This document shows, one piece after another, positions 18,154 to 26,121 of a stretch of 64,000 bases of DNA. Source of the DNA: Bosea sp. AS-1 (GTDB lineage Bacteria; Pseudomonadota; Alphaproteobacteria; Rhizobiales; Beijerinckiaceae). Each line of letters opens with the position of its first letter. Position 1 is the first letter of the stretch. Location of the stretch: positions 124,001 through 188,000 of the forward strand of contig NZ_CP022370.1 of NCBI RefSeq assembly GCF_002220095.1, written 5' to 3'. The notes under the pieces were generated by a model. It was not told the DNA's origin and ran no database searches. It saw only the letters and a list, made by a program, of their open reading frames with translations. A program made the translations under genes and the position numbers.

Positions 18154-20315
18154 TGCCAGCACCGATCACACTTCCAGCCAGACCTTCTTTGCCCTCGGTC
18201 ATTTACAGTGACGACGAGCCCGTGCTCGCCGGCGTCGCAATCAGGGACGATGCCGACCGCGCGCAGCTCCACCGTTTCGGTGACGATCACTGGGATTTGA
18301 GCGCCGCCATCTTCCGGGTGAACGCGCGCTACAGCAATTACCGGCTCAACTTCGCCCGCATCGCCGATCCGGTCACGCGCCGTCTGGCGAAAGAGTATGT
18401 AATCGCCCGTCTGCGCATCCACTTGCCGGGATATCGTGCGCCCTGCGGCGCGACCTCGGCGATCCGGCTTCTGCGCTACATCCAGCACTTTGCCGCGTTC
18501 CTTCGGACGCAGCTCGGCGCCGTCGACCTCGGCCGAGTGGATCCGGCTTTGCTCGACGCCTATCTGGTGCATGCCCGCGACGGCGGCCGGAGAACGCCCC
18601 ACGAGACGGTGAAGTATGTCGAGGTGCCGATTGACCTGCACCACCTGGCGCCGTGGCTGACCGGCGGCGGTATCGGCTTTCTGCCGTGGCGCGGGCACGC
18701 CGCGCACCGTGTCGCCGGCCGGCCGCCGGCGCCTGCCGAGAACGCCACGCCGCGCATTCCCGAGCCGGTCATCGGCGCCATGCTTCGCTGGGCGCTCAAG
18801 TATGTTGAGATCTATGCACCCGACATTCTCGCGGCGCGGGCGGAGCTGGATGCTCTCGAGGCCCGCTGCGCCCGGCTGATGGCGCGGGATCAGCAGACCG
18901 GACGGGCCGTCGCCAGGACCTATCGGGCCCGCGTGGCGAAGTGGCTCGACGCGCGCCGGGCTGCCGGCCGGGGTATCCCGATCTGGGAGCGCGCGCCCAA
19001 CGCCGCCCGCCGGATCGATCCGCTGACCGGCCAGGAGCTGCCACCCTACAATCTGCACTTGATGCGGCTGCACGCCGGTGCGCCGGAGAGCGGCCGCGTC
19101 AGCCAGTCCGAGGCGACCGCGCGACTGATCGAGGAGATGGCTGCCGAGCTCGGAACCGAGGTTGGCGGTCTCGATACGCCGATCTCCATTGATCCGGACA
19201 CCGGCCTGTCATGGCGCGAGCGCTTCGACGGCCTCAGTCTCGCCCGCGAGGAGCGGATGCTGCAGGGCGCCTGCTATATCGTCTGCGCCTATCTCACCGG
19301 CATGCGCGACAGCGAGGTGCAGGCGATGCAGCCGGGCTGCGTGTCGCCGGTGCGTAGCGGCGACGGCCTGGTCGAACGCTATCGGGTGCGCAGCACCGTC
19401 TACAAGCGCCATGGCCCGCGCGGCGTGACGGCCGACTGGATCACCATTGAGCCGGTCGCCCGCGCCGTGGAAGTCATGGAGGTGCTCTCGGCGCGCAATC
19501 GCAAGGAGAAGGGACTCTCGTCCCTGTGGGTGACGCTGAAGGATTGGCCCTGGAGCGCCGATCACCTCGGCATGGGCGCAACGGCAACGCTCAATCTGTT
19601 CCGCGACGGCCTGGACGCGCGTTCGGAAGGCGGACCAGCGATCCCGCGCCCCGGCGACGAGCCGTGGAAGTTCACGACGCGGCAGCTGCGCCGCACAATT
19701 TCCTGGTACATCGCCAACCGGCCGTTCGGCACCATCGCCGGCAAGATCCAGTACAAGCACGCCTCGGTCGCCATGTTCGAAGGTTATGCCGGATCGGCGC
19801 GGGCCGACTTCCGCCTCGCCGTCGAGCGCGAGCGCGCGCTCGGCCAGCTCGACGACATTGTCGCCCATTACGAGGCCTATCTGCGCGACGAAGGTCCGGC
19901 CGGACCGGGTGCGGCGCGATTGCGACGGGAGTTCGCCCGCGTCCACGACGAGATCGGTGATCTTCCCGGCCGGATCATGGACCGCAAGCGGTTGCGCACC
20001 ACGCTCGCCCATCTCGGACGGACGTTGCATGTCGGCTTCCTCAATGACTGCCTCTTCGATGCGGCGACCGCCCTCTGCCTCACGGACGTGGCGGATCCCG
20101 AGCGAACGGCGCCGGCGCTTTCCCGATGCAGTCCCGATCGCTGCCCGAACGCCTGTCTGACCGCCCGGCATCGCGAGCCGTGGCAGGCCTCGATCGCCGA
20201 GGGCGAAGGGCTGCTTGCCGACCGGCGCCTGTCGCCGTTGCAACGCGAAGCCATCGCGCGCGACAACGAACGCAAACGCCGGCTCATCGCACCCCTGATA
20301 GAGGGCGCCGCATGA
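18150..20315 (+). CDS. Tyrosine recombinase 3 of the trio
   Basis: A 721-residue protein translationally coupled to gene 2. The N-terminal region carries a core-binding-like helix set (SAIRLLRYIQHFAAFLRTQL). The catalytic domain shows Arg in LTGMRDSEVQAM, an Arg-substituted HxxR box (TTRQLRRTISWY), His in YKHASVAMFEGY and a candidate Tyr in EGYAG. A C-terminal Cys cluster (CSPDRCPNACLT) parallels the Cys segment of recombinase 2. The size and order suit large integrase-like subunits of a multi-recombinase element. Its end overlaps the small HTH gene. Confidence 0.8.
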   Translation: MMPAPITLPARPSLPSVIYSDDEPVLAGVAIRDDADRAQLHRFGDDHWDLSAAIFRVNARYSNYRLNFARIADPVTRRLAKEYVIARLRIHLPGYRAPCGATSAIRLLRYIQHFAAFLRTQLGAVDLGRVDPALLDAYLVHARDGGRRTPHETVKYVEVPIDLHHLAPWLTGGGIGFLPWRGHAAHRVAGRPPAPAENATPRIPEPVIGAMLRWALKYVEIYAPDILAARAELDALEARCARLMARDQQTGRAVARTYRARVAKWLDARRAAGRGIPIWERAPNAARRIDPLTGQELPPYNLHLMRLHAGAPESGRVSQSEATARLIEEMAAELGTEVGGLDTPISIDPDTGLSWRERFDGLSLAREERMLQGACYIVCAYLTGMRDSEVQAMQPGCVSPVRSGDGLVERYRVRSTVYKRHGPRGVTADWITIEPVARAVEVMEVLSARNRKEKGLSSLWVTLKDWPWSADHLGMGATATLNLFRDGLDARSEGGPAIPRPGDEPWKFTTRQLRRTISWYIANRPFGTIAGKIQYKHASVAMFEGYAGSARADFRLAVERERALGQLDDIVAHYEAYLRDEGPAGPGAARLRREFARVHDEIGDLPGRIMDRKRLRTTLAHLGRTLHVGFLNDCLFDAATALCLTDVADPERTAPALSRCSPDRCPNACLTARHREPWQASIAEGEGLLADRRLSPLQREAIARDNERKRRLIAPLIEGAA

Positions 20316-20752
20316 GCGCGCTCGGCCCGAAGAGCGAGGCGGCGCTGCGGGCGGCGATGGCACGGCTGCTCGACGGCCGCCCCGAGCGCACCGACGGCGC
20401 GCTGACCGTCGCCAACCTGGCGCGCGAGGCCGGAGTCAGCCGGGCGACGGCGAACCGTGCGGTCGATGTTCTCGCCGAGTTCCGTGCCGCCGAAGCACGC
20501 CACCGGCGAGCCACTCCGAGAGCCCTCAAGGAGCGCATCCGCGCGCTCGAGGCCGAGCTGCGCGCCGTGCGCGGCGCCGAGATCGCCGAGCTGCGCGGCC
20601 TCGCCCGCACGCTCGCCCAGCACATCCAGGTGCTGACGCTGCAGATCGCCGAGCGGGATGCGGTGATAGCCGGTCTGCAGGACGAGCTTGACCGATCGCG
20701 CGAGGCCAAGGTCGTCGCGCTGCGACGCCCGCCGCGAGACGGCGCCGGCTGA
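20312..20752 (+). CDS. Small HTH/coiled-coil protein (TnpC-like) of the recombinase operon
   Basis: A 146-residue protein starting in an ATGA overlap with recombinase 3. Residues about 28-55 form an HTH (LTVANLAREAGVSRATANRAV), followed by a long coiled coil (LKERIRALEAELRAVRG onward, heptad-like to the end). In Tn554 the third gene, tnpC, is also a small protein that influences excision and orientation; equivalence here is inferred from position and architecture only. Confidence 0.7.
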   Translation: MSALGPKSEAALRAAMARLLDGRPERTDGALTVANLAREAGVSRATANRAVDVLAEFRAAEARHRRATPRALKERIRALEAELRAVRGAEIAELRGLARTLAQHIQVLTLQIAERDAVIAGLQDELDRSREAKVVALRRPPRDGAG

Positions 20753-20972
20753 GAGCCGCGCAACTGCCTATCGTCGACCGGTCTTGCGGTCGTCGGTCAT
20801 GGGTGCCTCTTCAAGCTCGCCCGTCGAGGCAGGGGCTCGGGTGTGGCAGACGCTGCCAGCCCATCAACCCTGTTCCGCACCAGCACCGAGAACAGGGTGT
20901 GACGGGCCGGCCCCCCGCGTCTGCCCCTGCCGCCTCGCCCTCGACGGAGAGGGCGAGCTGAAGGAGGCACCC

Positions 20973-21896
20973 ATGACCACAGATCGCAGCAACTCGACCC
21001 GGACTGATATCTACGAGCGTGTCACCAGCCAGATCATCGCCGCCATCGAAGCCGGCGCCGGCGACTACCGGATGCCGTGGCATCACGACGGATCGGCCAT
21101 CACCACGCCGGTCAACGTCGCCTCGTGCAAGGCCTATCGTGGCGTCAACATCCTCTCGCTCTGGGCCGCGGCGCACGCGGCCGGCTATCCCGCCGGCATT
21201 TGGGGCACCTACCGCCAATGGCAGGCGCTCGGCGCCCAGGTTCGCAAGGGCGAACGCGGCCATCTGGTCGTGTTCTGGAAGACCACCGATCGCGGCGATG
21301 CGGACGCCCAACACGGCGACGAGGATCGCGACGAGCCCGCCCGGCGGATGTTCGCCCGCGGCTACACCGTCTTCAACTGCGCGCAGGTCGACGGCTACAC
21401 ACCGCCCGAGACGCCGGAGCTGCCCGAGGTCGAGCGGATCGAGCGGGCCGAACGGTTCTGCGCGGCCCTCGGCATCGACATCCGCCACGGCGGACCGCAG
21501 GCCTACTACCGCCCGTCTACCGACCAGGTGCAGATGCCGGAGTTCGCCTGCTTCCGCGACGCGGTCGCCTACTACGCCGTGTTGCTGCATGAATGCGGCC
21601 ACGCTTCCGGCGCCAGGCATCGCCTCGACCGCGATCTTTCCGGACGCTTCGGCTCGGCCGCCTACGCGATGGAGGAATGCACGGTCGAGCTCTTGAGCGC
21701 GATGATCTGCGCCGATCTCAACCTGAGCGTCGAGCCGCGACCCGACCACGCCCGTTACATCGCCTCCTGGCTCAAGGTGCTGCGTTCCGACTCGCGCGCC
21801 ATCTTCACCGCCGCGAGCAAGGCGCAGGAGATCACCGACTGGATGCACGCGCAGCAGGTCGGCGATCGCCAGCACGAGGTCCGGGGCGCCGCATAG
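20973..21896 (+). CDS. ardC: ArdC-family antirestriction protein (intact, carried by the element)
   Basis: A full-length 307-residue protein with an AAGGAGG site before ATG 20973. The N-terminal ssDNA-binding domain (TDIYERVTSQIIAAIEAG, MPWHHDG) is followed by a zincin domain with HECGH and a downstream Glu-containing helix (AMEECTVELLSAMICADL), then SWLKVL near the end. It is homologous to, but clearly different from, the gene interrupted by the element. It lies between the recombinase operon and the mercury genes, and may protect the element during transfer or replace the disrupted host copy. Confidence 0.9.
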   Translation: MTTDRSNSTRTDIYERVTSQIIAAIEAGAGDYRMPWHHDGSAITTPVNVASCKAYRGVNILSLWAAAHAAGYPAGIWGTYRQWQALGAQVRKGERGHLVVFWKTTDRGDADAQHGDEDRDEPARRMFARGYTVFNCAQVDGYTPPETPELPEVERIERAERFCAALGIDIRHGGPQAYYRPSTDQVQMPEFACFRDAVAYYAVLLHECGHASGARHRLDRDLSGRFGSAAYAMEECTVELLSAMICADLNLSVEPRPDHARYIASWLKVLRSDSRAIFTAASKAQEITDWMHAQQVGDRQHEVRGAA

Positions 21897-21910
21897 GCGC
21901 CCCTGCTCGA

Positions 21911-22339
21911 TCAGTTGACGGTTCGCTCCTGGAACAGCGTCTCGATCAGCGGACACTCCGGGAGCGTGCCGTCGCCGCACTGGGCAACGACGTCCTCGAG
22001 CACCCGCTCCATGCGCCTCAGGTCGGCGATCTTCGCCCGGACGTCGGCAAGGTGGACGGCAGCGACATCGCGTGCTTCGGCACAGGGCCGGTCGCGCTCG
22101 TCAACGAGACGCAGGAGCTCACGGATTTCGTCAAGCGAGAACCCGAGCTCGCGCGCCCGCAAAACGAAGCGAAGCCGCCGCTCGTGAGTGCTGTTGTAGC
22201 TGCGATAGCCGCTCGCCGTGCGCGGCGGCTCGGGCAGAAGGCCGACCTTCTCATAATAGCGCACCGTCTCCAGATTGCAGCCCGTCCGCCGGGCGAGCTC
22301 GGCCCGCTGTATGCCCTTCATCCCGGCGTGATCGCCCAT
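21911..22339 (-). CDS. merR: MerR, mercury-responsive regulator
   Basis: About 142 residues from ATG 22339, downstream of the divergent promoter. The MerR HTH (LARRTGCNLETVRYYEKVGLL) is followed by a dimerisation helix and the three Hg-binding cysteines: PCAEARDV, AQCGDGTL and ECPLIETLF. These match the Cys82/117/126 pattern of classical MerR. It is transcribed away from merT, with the operator between them. An in-frame upstream ATG (22462) lies beyond the promoter and is rejected. Confidence 0.92.
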   Translation of the reverse strand: MGDHAGMKGIQRAELARRTGCNLETVRYYEKVGLLPEPPRTASGYRSYNSTHERRLRFVLRARELGFSLDEIRELLRLVDERDRPCAEARDVAAVHLADVRAKIADLRRMERVLEDVVAQCGDGTLPECPLIETLFQERTVN

Positions 22340-22353
22340 CGCAAAAAGCCCTC

Positions 22354-22384
22354 TTGACTCTGTAGTTGCTACAGACTGCACACT
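22354..22384 (+). promoter_or_regulatory. merT promoter with MerR operator
   Basis: A -35 element TTGACT (22354-22359) is followed by the dyad CTGTAG-TTG-CTACAG (22360-22374). A weak -10 (CACACT, 22379-22384) lies after a 19-bp spacer. The long spacer with an internal dyad is diagnostic of promoters twisted open by MerR proteins. Confidence 0.75.
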
Positions 22385-22425
22385 AGCGCCTGGATAGGAA
22401 TTCGGCAAGGAAAGCGAGTCCTGAC

Positions 22426-22849
22426 ATGAATGCATCGCGATATGGACCAGCAGACATTGCACCGACTGCAGCGAAGCTGACGACGCCCGAGCAGAATGAG
22501 GTCCGGCGGCAGCGCCTGGTCGCAGTCGGCGGTATTCTCGGCGCCATCGGCGCCTCGTCCTGCTGCATCATTCCACTCATCCTGTTCAGCCTTGGTATCA
22601 GCGGTGCCTGGATTGGCAATCTGACGGCACTTGCCCCTACAAGCCCTTCTTCGTCGCTGGGACGACAGGCGTTCTCGGCTACGGCTTTTACCTCGTCTAC
22701 TGGAAGCCACGGCGAGCCTGCGCCGACGGCGAAGCCTGCACACGCCCCGCCCCAGCCGCCTCGTCCAGATCGGACTCTGGATGGCAACGGTTCTCGTCGT
22801 TGCTGCCTTCGCCTTCGACTACGTTGCTCCGCTGCTGCTTTCCGCCTGA
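22426..22849 (+). pseudogene. merT: MerT mercuric ion transporter, two frameshifts
   Basis: The start and first helix are clear (GGILGAIGASSCCIIPLIL with the Hg-binding CC pair, then GISGAWIGNLT). The frame breaks near 22636, where APYKPFFVAG continues in the next frame, and breaks again in the C-rich tract 22743-22756, after which SRLVQIGLWMATVLVVAAF completes the last helix and ends LLLSA. A cytosolic-loop Cys pair (ACADGEAC) lies in the middle frame. Each break is a one-base loss. The product would be a three-helix inner-membrane Hg(II) importer of about 140 residues. Confidence 0.8.
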
Positions 22850-22871
22850 TACCGAAAGGAGAGCCTCCCCT

Positions 22872-23159
22872 ATGAAGAGTTTGAGCGTTTGCACCCTGAT
22901 CGGCTCGCTGATGCTGGCCCCTGCCGCCTGGGCCGGCGAGCGCACCATCACCTTCGCCGTCGACAACATGACCTGCGCCACGTGTCCCTACATTGTGAAG
23001 ACCACGATGGCGGCGGTCCCCGGCGTCGCGAATGTGACCGTCTCCTTCGAGGCGAAGACCGCGACTGTCACCTTCGACGATGCGAAGACGAACCCCGATG
23101 CCATCGCGGCCGCCAGCATGAATGCCGGTTATCCGGCCCACCCGAGGCAGGGCAGTTGA
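22872..23159 (+). CDS. merP: MerP periplasmic mercury-binding protein
   Basis: A 95-residue protein with a cleavable signal peptide (hydrophobic core ending AAWA) and one HMA domain with the metal motif MTCATCPYIVK. It collects Hg(II) in the periplasm and hands it to the membrane importer. It starts 22 bp after merT and is followed one base later by merF, consistent with a single operon under MerR. Confidence 0.93.
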   Translation: MKSLSVCTLIGSLMLAPAAWAGERTITFAVDNMTCATCPYIVKTTMAAVPGVANVTVSFEAKTATVTFDDAKTNPDAIAAASMNAGYPAHPRQGS

Positions 23160-23160
23160 C

Positions 23161-23400
23161 ATGAACGACCTTGCCCTGGTCCGCACCGGCGTGGCGGGCG
23201 GCATAATAGCTGCGATCTGCTGCGTGACACCCATTCTTGCCGTCCTGCTGCCGCTCGTCGGTCTGGGCGCGTGGCTCGTCAGCGCGGATCTGATGGCGTT
23301 TTCACTGCTGGCCGTCAGCCTGGGACTCATAGCGTGGGGCCTCTACCGCCGCCGGGCGAATGCGGCCTGCGGCGAGAGCAAGAACCACAAGGAAGCCTGA
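23161..23400 (+). CDS. merF: MerF mercury transporter
   Basis: A 79-residue inner-membrane protein with two hydrophobic helices. The first contains the vicinal Cys pair used for Hg(II) transfer (AAICCVTPILAV); a later Cys (NAACGES) lies in the C-terminal tail. It probably imports Hg(II) for the reductase and could compensate if merT is truly broken. It starts immediately after merP and ends four bases before the reductase gene. Confidence 0.85.
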   Translation: MNDLALVRTGVAGGIIAAICCVTPILAVLLPLVGLGAWLVSADLMAFSLLAVSLGLIAWGLYRRRANAACGESKNHKEA

Positions 23401-23404
23401 AGCC

Positions 23405-25642
23405 ATGAACGATTGCTGTGCATCCTCCTCCCGGGACAAACCTGCCGTTTCTCAGCCCGCGACACTGCCGAGCTTCGCCGTGCGGCCCGATGTTACGTTT
23501 CCGGACTGGTCGGCCGTCACATTGCCGGCGGTCCGAGACGCCTTGCAGGCGATGGTCGGCTCCGACCACGTGCTCAATCGCTGGAGCGGCTACGATCCCA
23601 CCACGGACCGCGTGCGCGTTGCGTTGCTCCAGCTCTACGCCGAAGACGGGCAGGCCCCGGCTATAGGCGCGCTTGCGGAACGTGCAAGTTTGAGCGAGAC
23701 GGCCATCTGGCCGTTGCTCGCAGAACTTCGCCGGCGCGACCTCGTCGTTCTCGACGGCGAGCAGATCGTCGGTGCCTATCCCTTCACCGACCGCGACACC
23801 GGCCATCGGGTCACGCTGGACGGACATGTTCTCAACGCCATGTGCGCGGTCGACGCGCTCGGCATCGGCGCCATGACCGGTCGTGACGTCGCGATCGCCT
23901 CGCAATGCCGCCATTGCGGCGCGCCGATCCGGATCACGACGCGTGAGCGAGGACGGGCGCTGGCCGCCGTCGCGCCGTCGACGGCCGTCATGTGGCAAAG
24001 TGTCCGCTATGAAGGCGGCTGCGCCGCGAGCTCGCTCTGCGCGACGACCGCCTTCTTCTGCTCGGACGAGCATCTCTCCCTCTGGCGCGACGAACGTTCT
24101 GCCGACAAGCCGGGTTTCCGGCTGTCGATCGAGGAAGGACTGCAGGCTGGCCGCGCTCTGTTCGGGCCGAGCCTTGCTGGACTCGATACGGCGTCGAAGA
24201 GCACGGCGGTCGCAAGCCGCCCCTTCCCGGCCAACGGCCGCAATGGTGGCACCTACGACCTCGTCGTGATTGGCGCCGGCTCGGCCGGCTTCTCTGCCGC
24301 GATCACCGCCGCTGATCAGGGCGCCCAAGTCGCGCTGATCGGCAGTGGTACCATCGGCGGCACCTGCGTCAATGTCGGCTGCGTACCATCGAAGACCCTC
24401 ATCCGCGCCGCTGAGACGCTGCACAACGCTCGCGTGGCAGCCCGTTTTGCCGGCATCACAGCCGAGGCCGAACTGGCCGACTGGCGCGGAACCGTTCGTC
24501 AGAAGGACGCGCTGGTTTCGGAGCTGCGCCGGGCCAAGTATGTCGACCTGCTCCCCGCCTACAACGGCATCGCGTATCGCGATGGGCCGGCGCGCCTCGT
24601 CGACGACGGTGTCGAGGTGAATGGTACACGCATTCCGGCCGGCAAAATCATCATCGCTACCGGCGCGCGGCCGGCAATCCCCGCCATCCCTGGGATCGAG
24701 ACCGTGCCGTATCTGACCAGCACGTCGGCGCTCGAGCTTGAGAAGCTGCCGTCCTCACTGCTCGTCATCGGCGGCGGCTATATCGGCGCGGAACTCGCCC
24801 AGATGTTCGCCCGTGCCGGCGTCAAGGTGACGCTCGTCTGTCGCTCGCGACTGTTGCCTGAGGCCGAGCCGGAGATCGGCGCGGCGCTGACGGGGTATTT
24901 CGAGGACGAAGGGATCACTGTCGTCTCCGGCATCGCCTACCGTACGATCCGCAAGACTGAGGGCGGCGTTTCACTGACCGTTACGCGCGACGGCGAGGAT
25001 ATTGCTGTCGGCGCCGATCAGGTGCTGATTTCCACCGGCCGCACGCCCAACATCGAAGGCCTCGGGTTTGCCGAGCACGGGATTGCCATCTCGCCGAAGG
25101 GCGGCATCGTCGTCGATGACCGCATGCGCACGACGCGCGCTGGCATCTATGCCGCCGGCGACGTCACCGGCCGCGACCAGTTCGTCTACATGGCTGCCTA
25201 CGGTGCCAAGCTCGCGGCCAAGAACGCCCTTAACGGCGACAGCCTGCGCTATGACAACAGCGCCATGCCGGCGATCGTGTTCACCGATCCGCAGGTGGCG
25301 AGCGTCGGGCTGATCGAGGCCGCAGCGCGCGCCGCCGGGCATGCGGTCCGCGTCTCGACGATCGGTCTCGACCAGGTGCCCCGTGCGCTTGCCGCCCGCG
25401 ACACACGTGGGCTCATCAAGCTCGTCGCCGACGCCGGCAGCGGCCGGCTGCTTGGCGCGCACATCCTCGCGCCGGAAGGCGCCGACAGCATCCAGACCGC
25501 AACACTGGCAATCCGGCAGGGGCTCAGCGTCGACGATCTGGCGGACACGATCTTTCCGTACCTCACCACCGTCGAGGGCCTGAAGCTCGCGGCGCTAGCC
25601 TTCGACAGGGACGTCGCCAAGCTGTCCTGCTGCGCCGGTTGA
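23405..25642 (+). CDS. merA: Bifunctional organomercurial lyase-mercuric reductase (MerBA fusion)
   Basis: A 745-residue fusion. Residues about 20-255 are MerB-like, with the protonolysis residues Cys147 and Asp150 (NAMCAVDALG) and Cys212 (SSLCATTAFF), a spacing close to Cys96/Asp99/Cys159 of known MerB. From about residue 283 it is MerA: FAD motif GAGSAGFSAA, redox pair Cys321/Cys326 (GTCVNVGC), NAD motif VIGGGYIGAELAQ, and a C-terminal vicinal Cys pair (LSCCAG). The usual N-terminal HMA domain of MerA is absent. The protein would cleave C-Hg bonds and reduce the released Hg(II) to Hg(0) with NADPH in one polypeptide. Confidence 0.92.
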   Translation: MNDCCASSSRDKPAVSQPATLPSFAVRPDVTFPDWSAVTLPAVRDALQAMVGSDHVLNRWSGYDPTTDRVRVALLQLYAEDGQAPAIGALAERASLSETAIWPLLAELRRRDLVVLDGEQIVGAYPFTDRDTGHRVTLDGHVLNAMCAVDALGIGAMTGRDVAIASQCRHCGAPIRITTRERGRALAAVAPSTAVMWQSVRYEGGCAASSLCATTAFFCSDEHLSLWRDERSADKPGFRLSIEEGLQAGRALFGPSLAGLDTASKSTAVASRPFPANGRNGGTYDLVVIGAGSAGFSAAITAADQGAQVALIGSGTIGGTCVNVGCVPSKTLIRAAETLHNARVAARFAGITAEAELADWRGTVRQKDALVSELRRAKYVDLLPAYNGIAYRDGPARLVDDGVEVNGTRIPAGKIIIATGARPAIPAIPGIETVPYLTSTSALELEKLPSSLLVIGGGYIGAELAQMFARAGVKVTLVCRSRLLPEAEPEIGAALTGYFEDEGITVVSGIAYRTIRKTEGGVSLTVTRDGEDIAVGADQVLISTGRTPNIEGLGFAEHGIAISPKGGIVVDDRMRTTRAGIYAAGDVTGRDQFVYMAAYGAKLAAKNALNGDSLRYDNSAMPAIVFTDPQVASVGLIEAAARAAGHAVRVSTIGLDQVPRALAARDTRGLIKLVADAGSGRLLGAHILAPEGADSIQTATLAIRQGLSVDDLADTIFPYLTTVEGLKLAALAFDRDVAKLSCCAG

Positions 25643-25742
25643 ATAGTGGCAAGGGCCTCTGAGCACCCCTCGAATCTGTCTCACGCGTCGAGATCGATCG
25701 GAAGCGTGTGGATTTTCAGACAAATGCCGCCGAAAAATCCGC

Positions 25743-25768
25743 CTGAGACAGGTTGACTGTTCAGATAA
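25743..25768. repeat. Right inverted terminal repeat of the mobile element
   Basis: CTGAGACAGG at 25743-25752 and TCAGATAA at 25761-25768 are the complements of the left-end motifs. A related CTGTCTCA lies slightly further in, near 25675-25683. The flanking ATCGC at 25769-25773 matches 14623-14627. Confidence 0.7.
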
Positions 25769-25984
25769 ATCGCCGAACTCGGAAGCTGCTTTCTTTGCGC
25801 CGACCTCGGCATCGCGCCCGAACTCGAACCCCGGCCGGATCACGCCTCCTATCTCGATTCCTGGTTGCGCGTGCTCGCCGATGACAAGCGTGCCATTTTC
25901 CAGGCCGCGGCGCATGCGCAGCGGGCTGTCGCCTATCTGCACGGCCTTCAGCCGACGGTCTCCGAAGAACGGGAGGCCGCATAA
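25769..25984 (+). pseudogene. ardC: ArdC-like protein, 3' part of the interrupted gene
   Basis: In the frame continuing from ATCGC, this encodes ELGSCFLCADLGIAPELE followed by the SWLRVLADDKRAIFQAA helix typical of ArdC C-termini, ending EEREAA-stop. Joined to 13912-14627 it gives a normal-length ArdC of about 310 residues. It has no start of its own. Confidence 0.9.
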
Positions 25985-26121
25985 TGGCAGCCACCCCTTC
26001 CTCCCGTCTGCTGATCCGCGGCTTCGCCGCGACAGCGCGTGGCGCGCCGATCGACATGCCGGCAATCGCGCGTAACGGCGGCCCGCTCTCGCTGGATGAC
26101 CATGTTGGGGAGGCAGGCTGA
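25984..26121 (+). CDS. Small protein of unknown function
   Basis: A 45-residue reading frame whose ATG overlaps the ardC stop (TAATG) and whose stop overlaps the next start (TGATG). This coupling is the main evidence that it is real. The sequence starts MAATPSSRLLIRGFA and has a cluster of Asp residues at the end (LSLDDHVGEAG). No domain is recognised. Confidence 0.45.
   Translation: MAATPSSRLLIRGFAATARGAPIDMPAIARNGGPLSLDDHVGEAG

Larger units (their letters stand above)
14628..25768. mobile_element. Tn554-like three-recombinase element carrying mercury resistance
   Basis: This segment interrupts ardC: sequence left of 14628 ends CTGATCGC and sequence right of 25768 begins ATCGCCGAA, and joining them restores the ArdC frame. 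ATCGC is present at both ends, as a 5-bp duplication or crossover core. The ends carry imperfect inverted repeats. Inside are three overlapping tyrosine-recombinase genes, a small HTH/coiled-coil gene, an intact ardC, and merR/merT-P-F-BA. The gene order of recombinases plus a small TnpC-like protein resembles the Tn554 family; trio arrangements also recall RIT elements, although these recombinases are larger. No DDE transposase is present. Confidence 0.85.
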
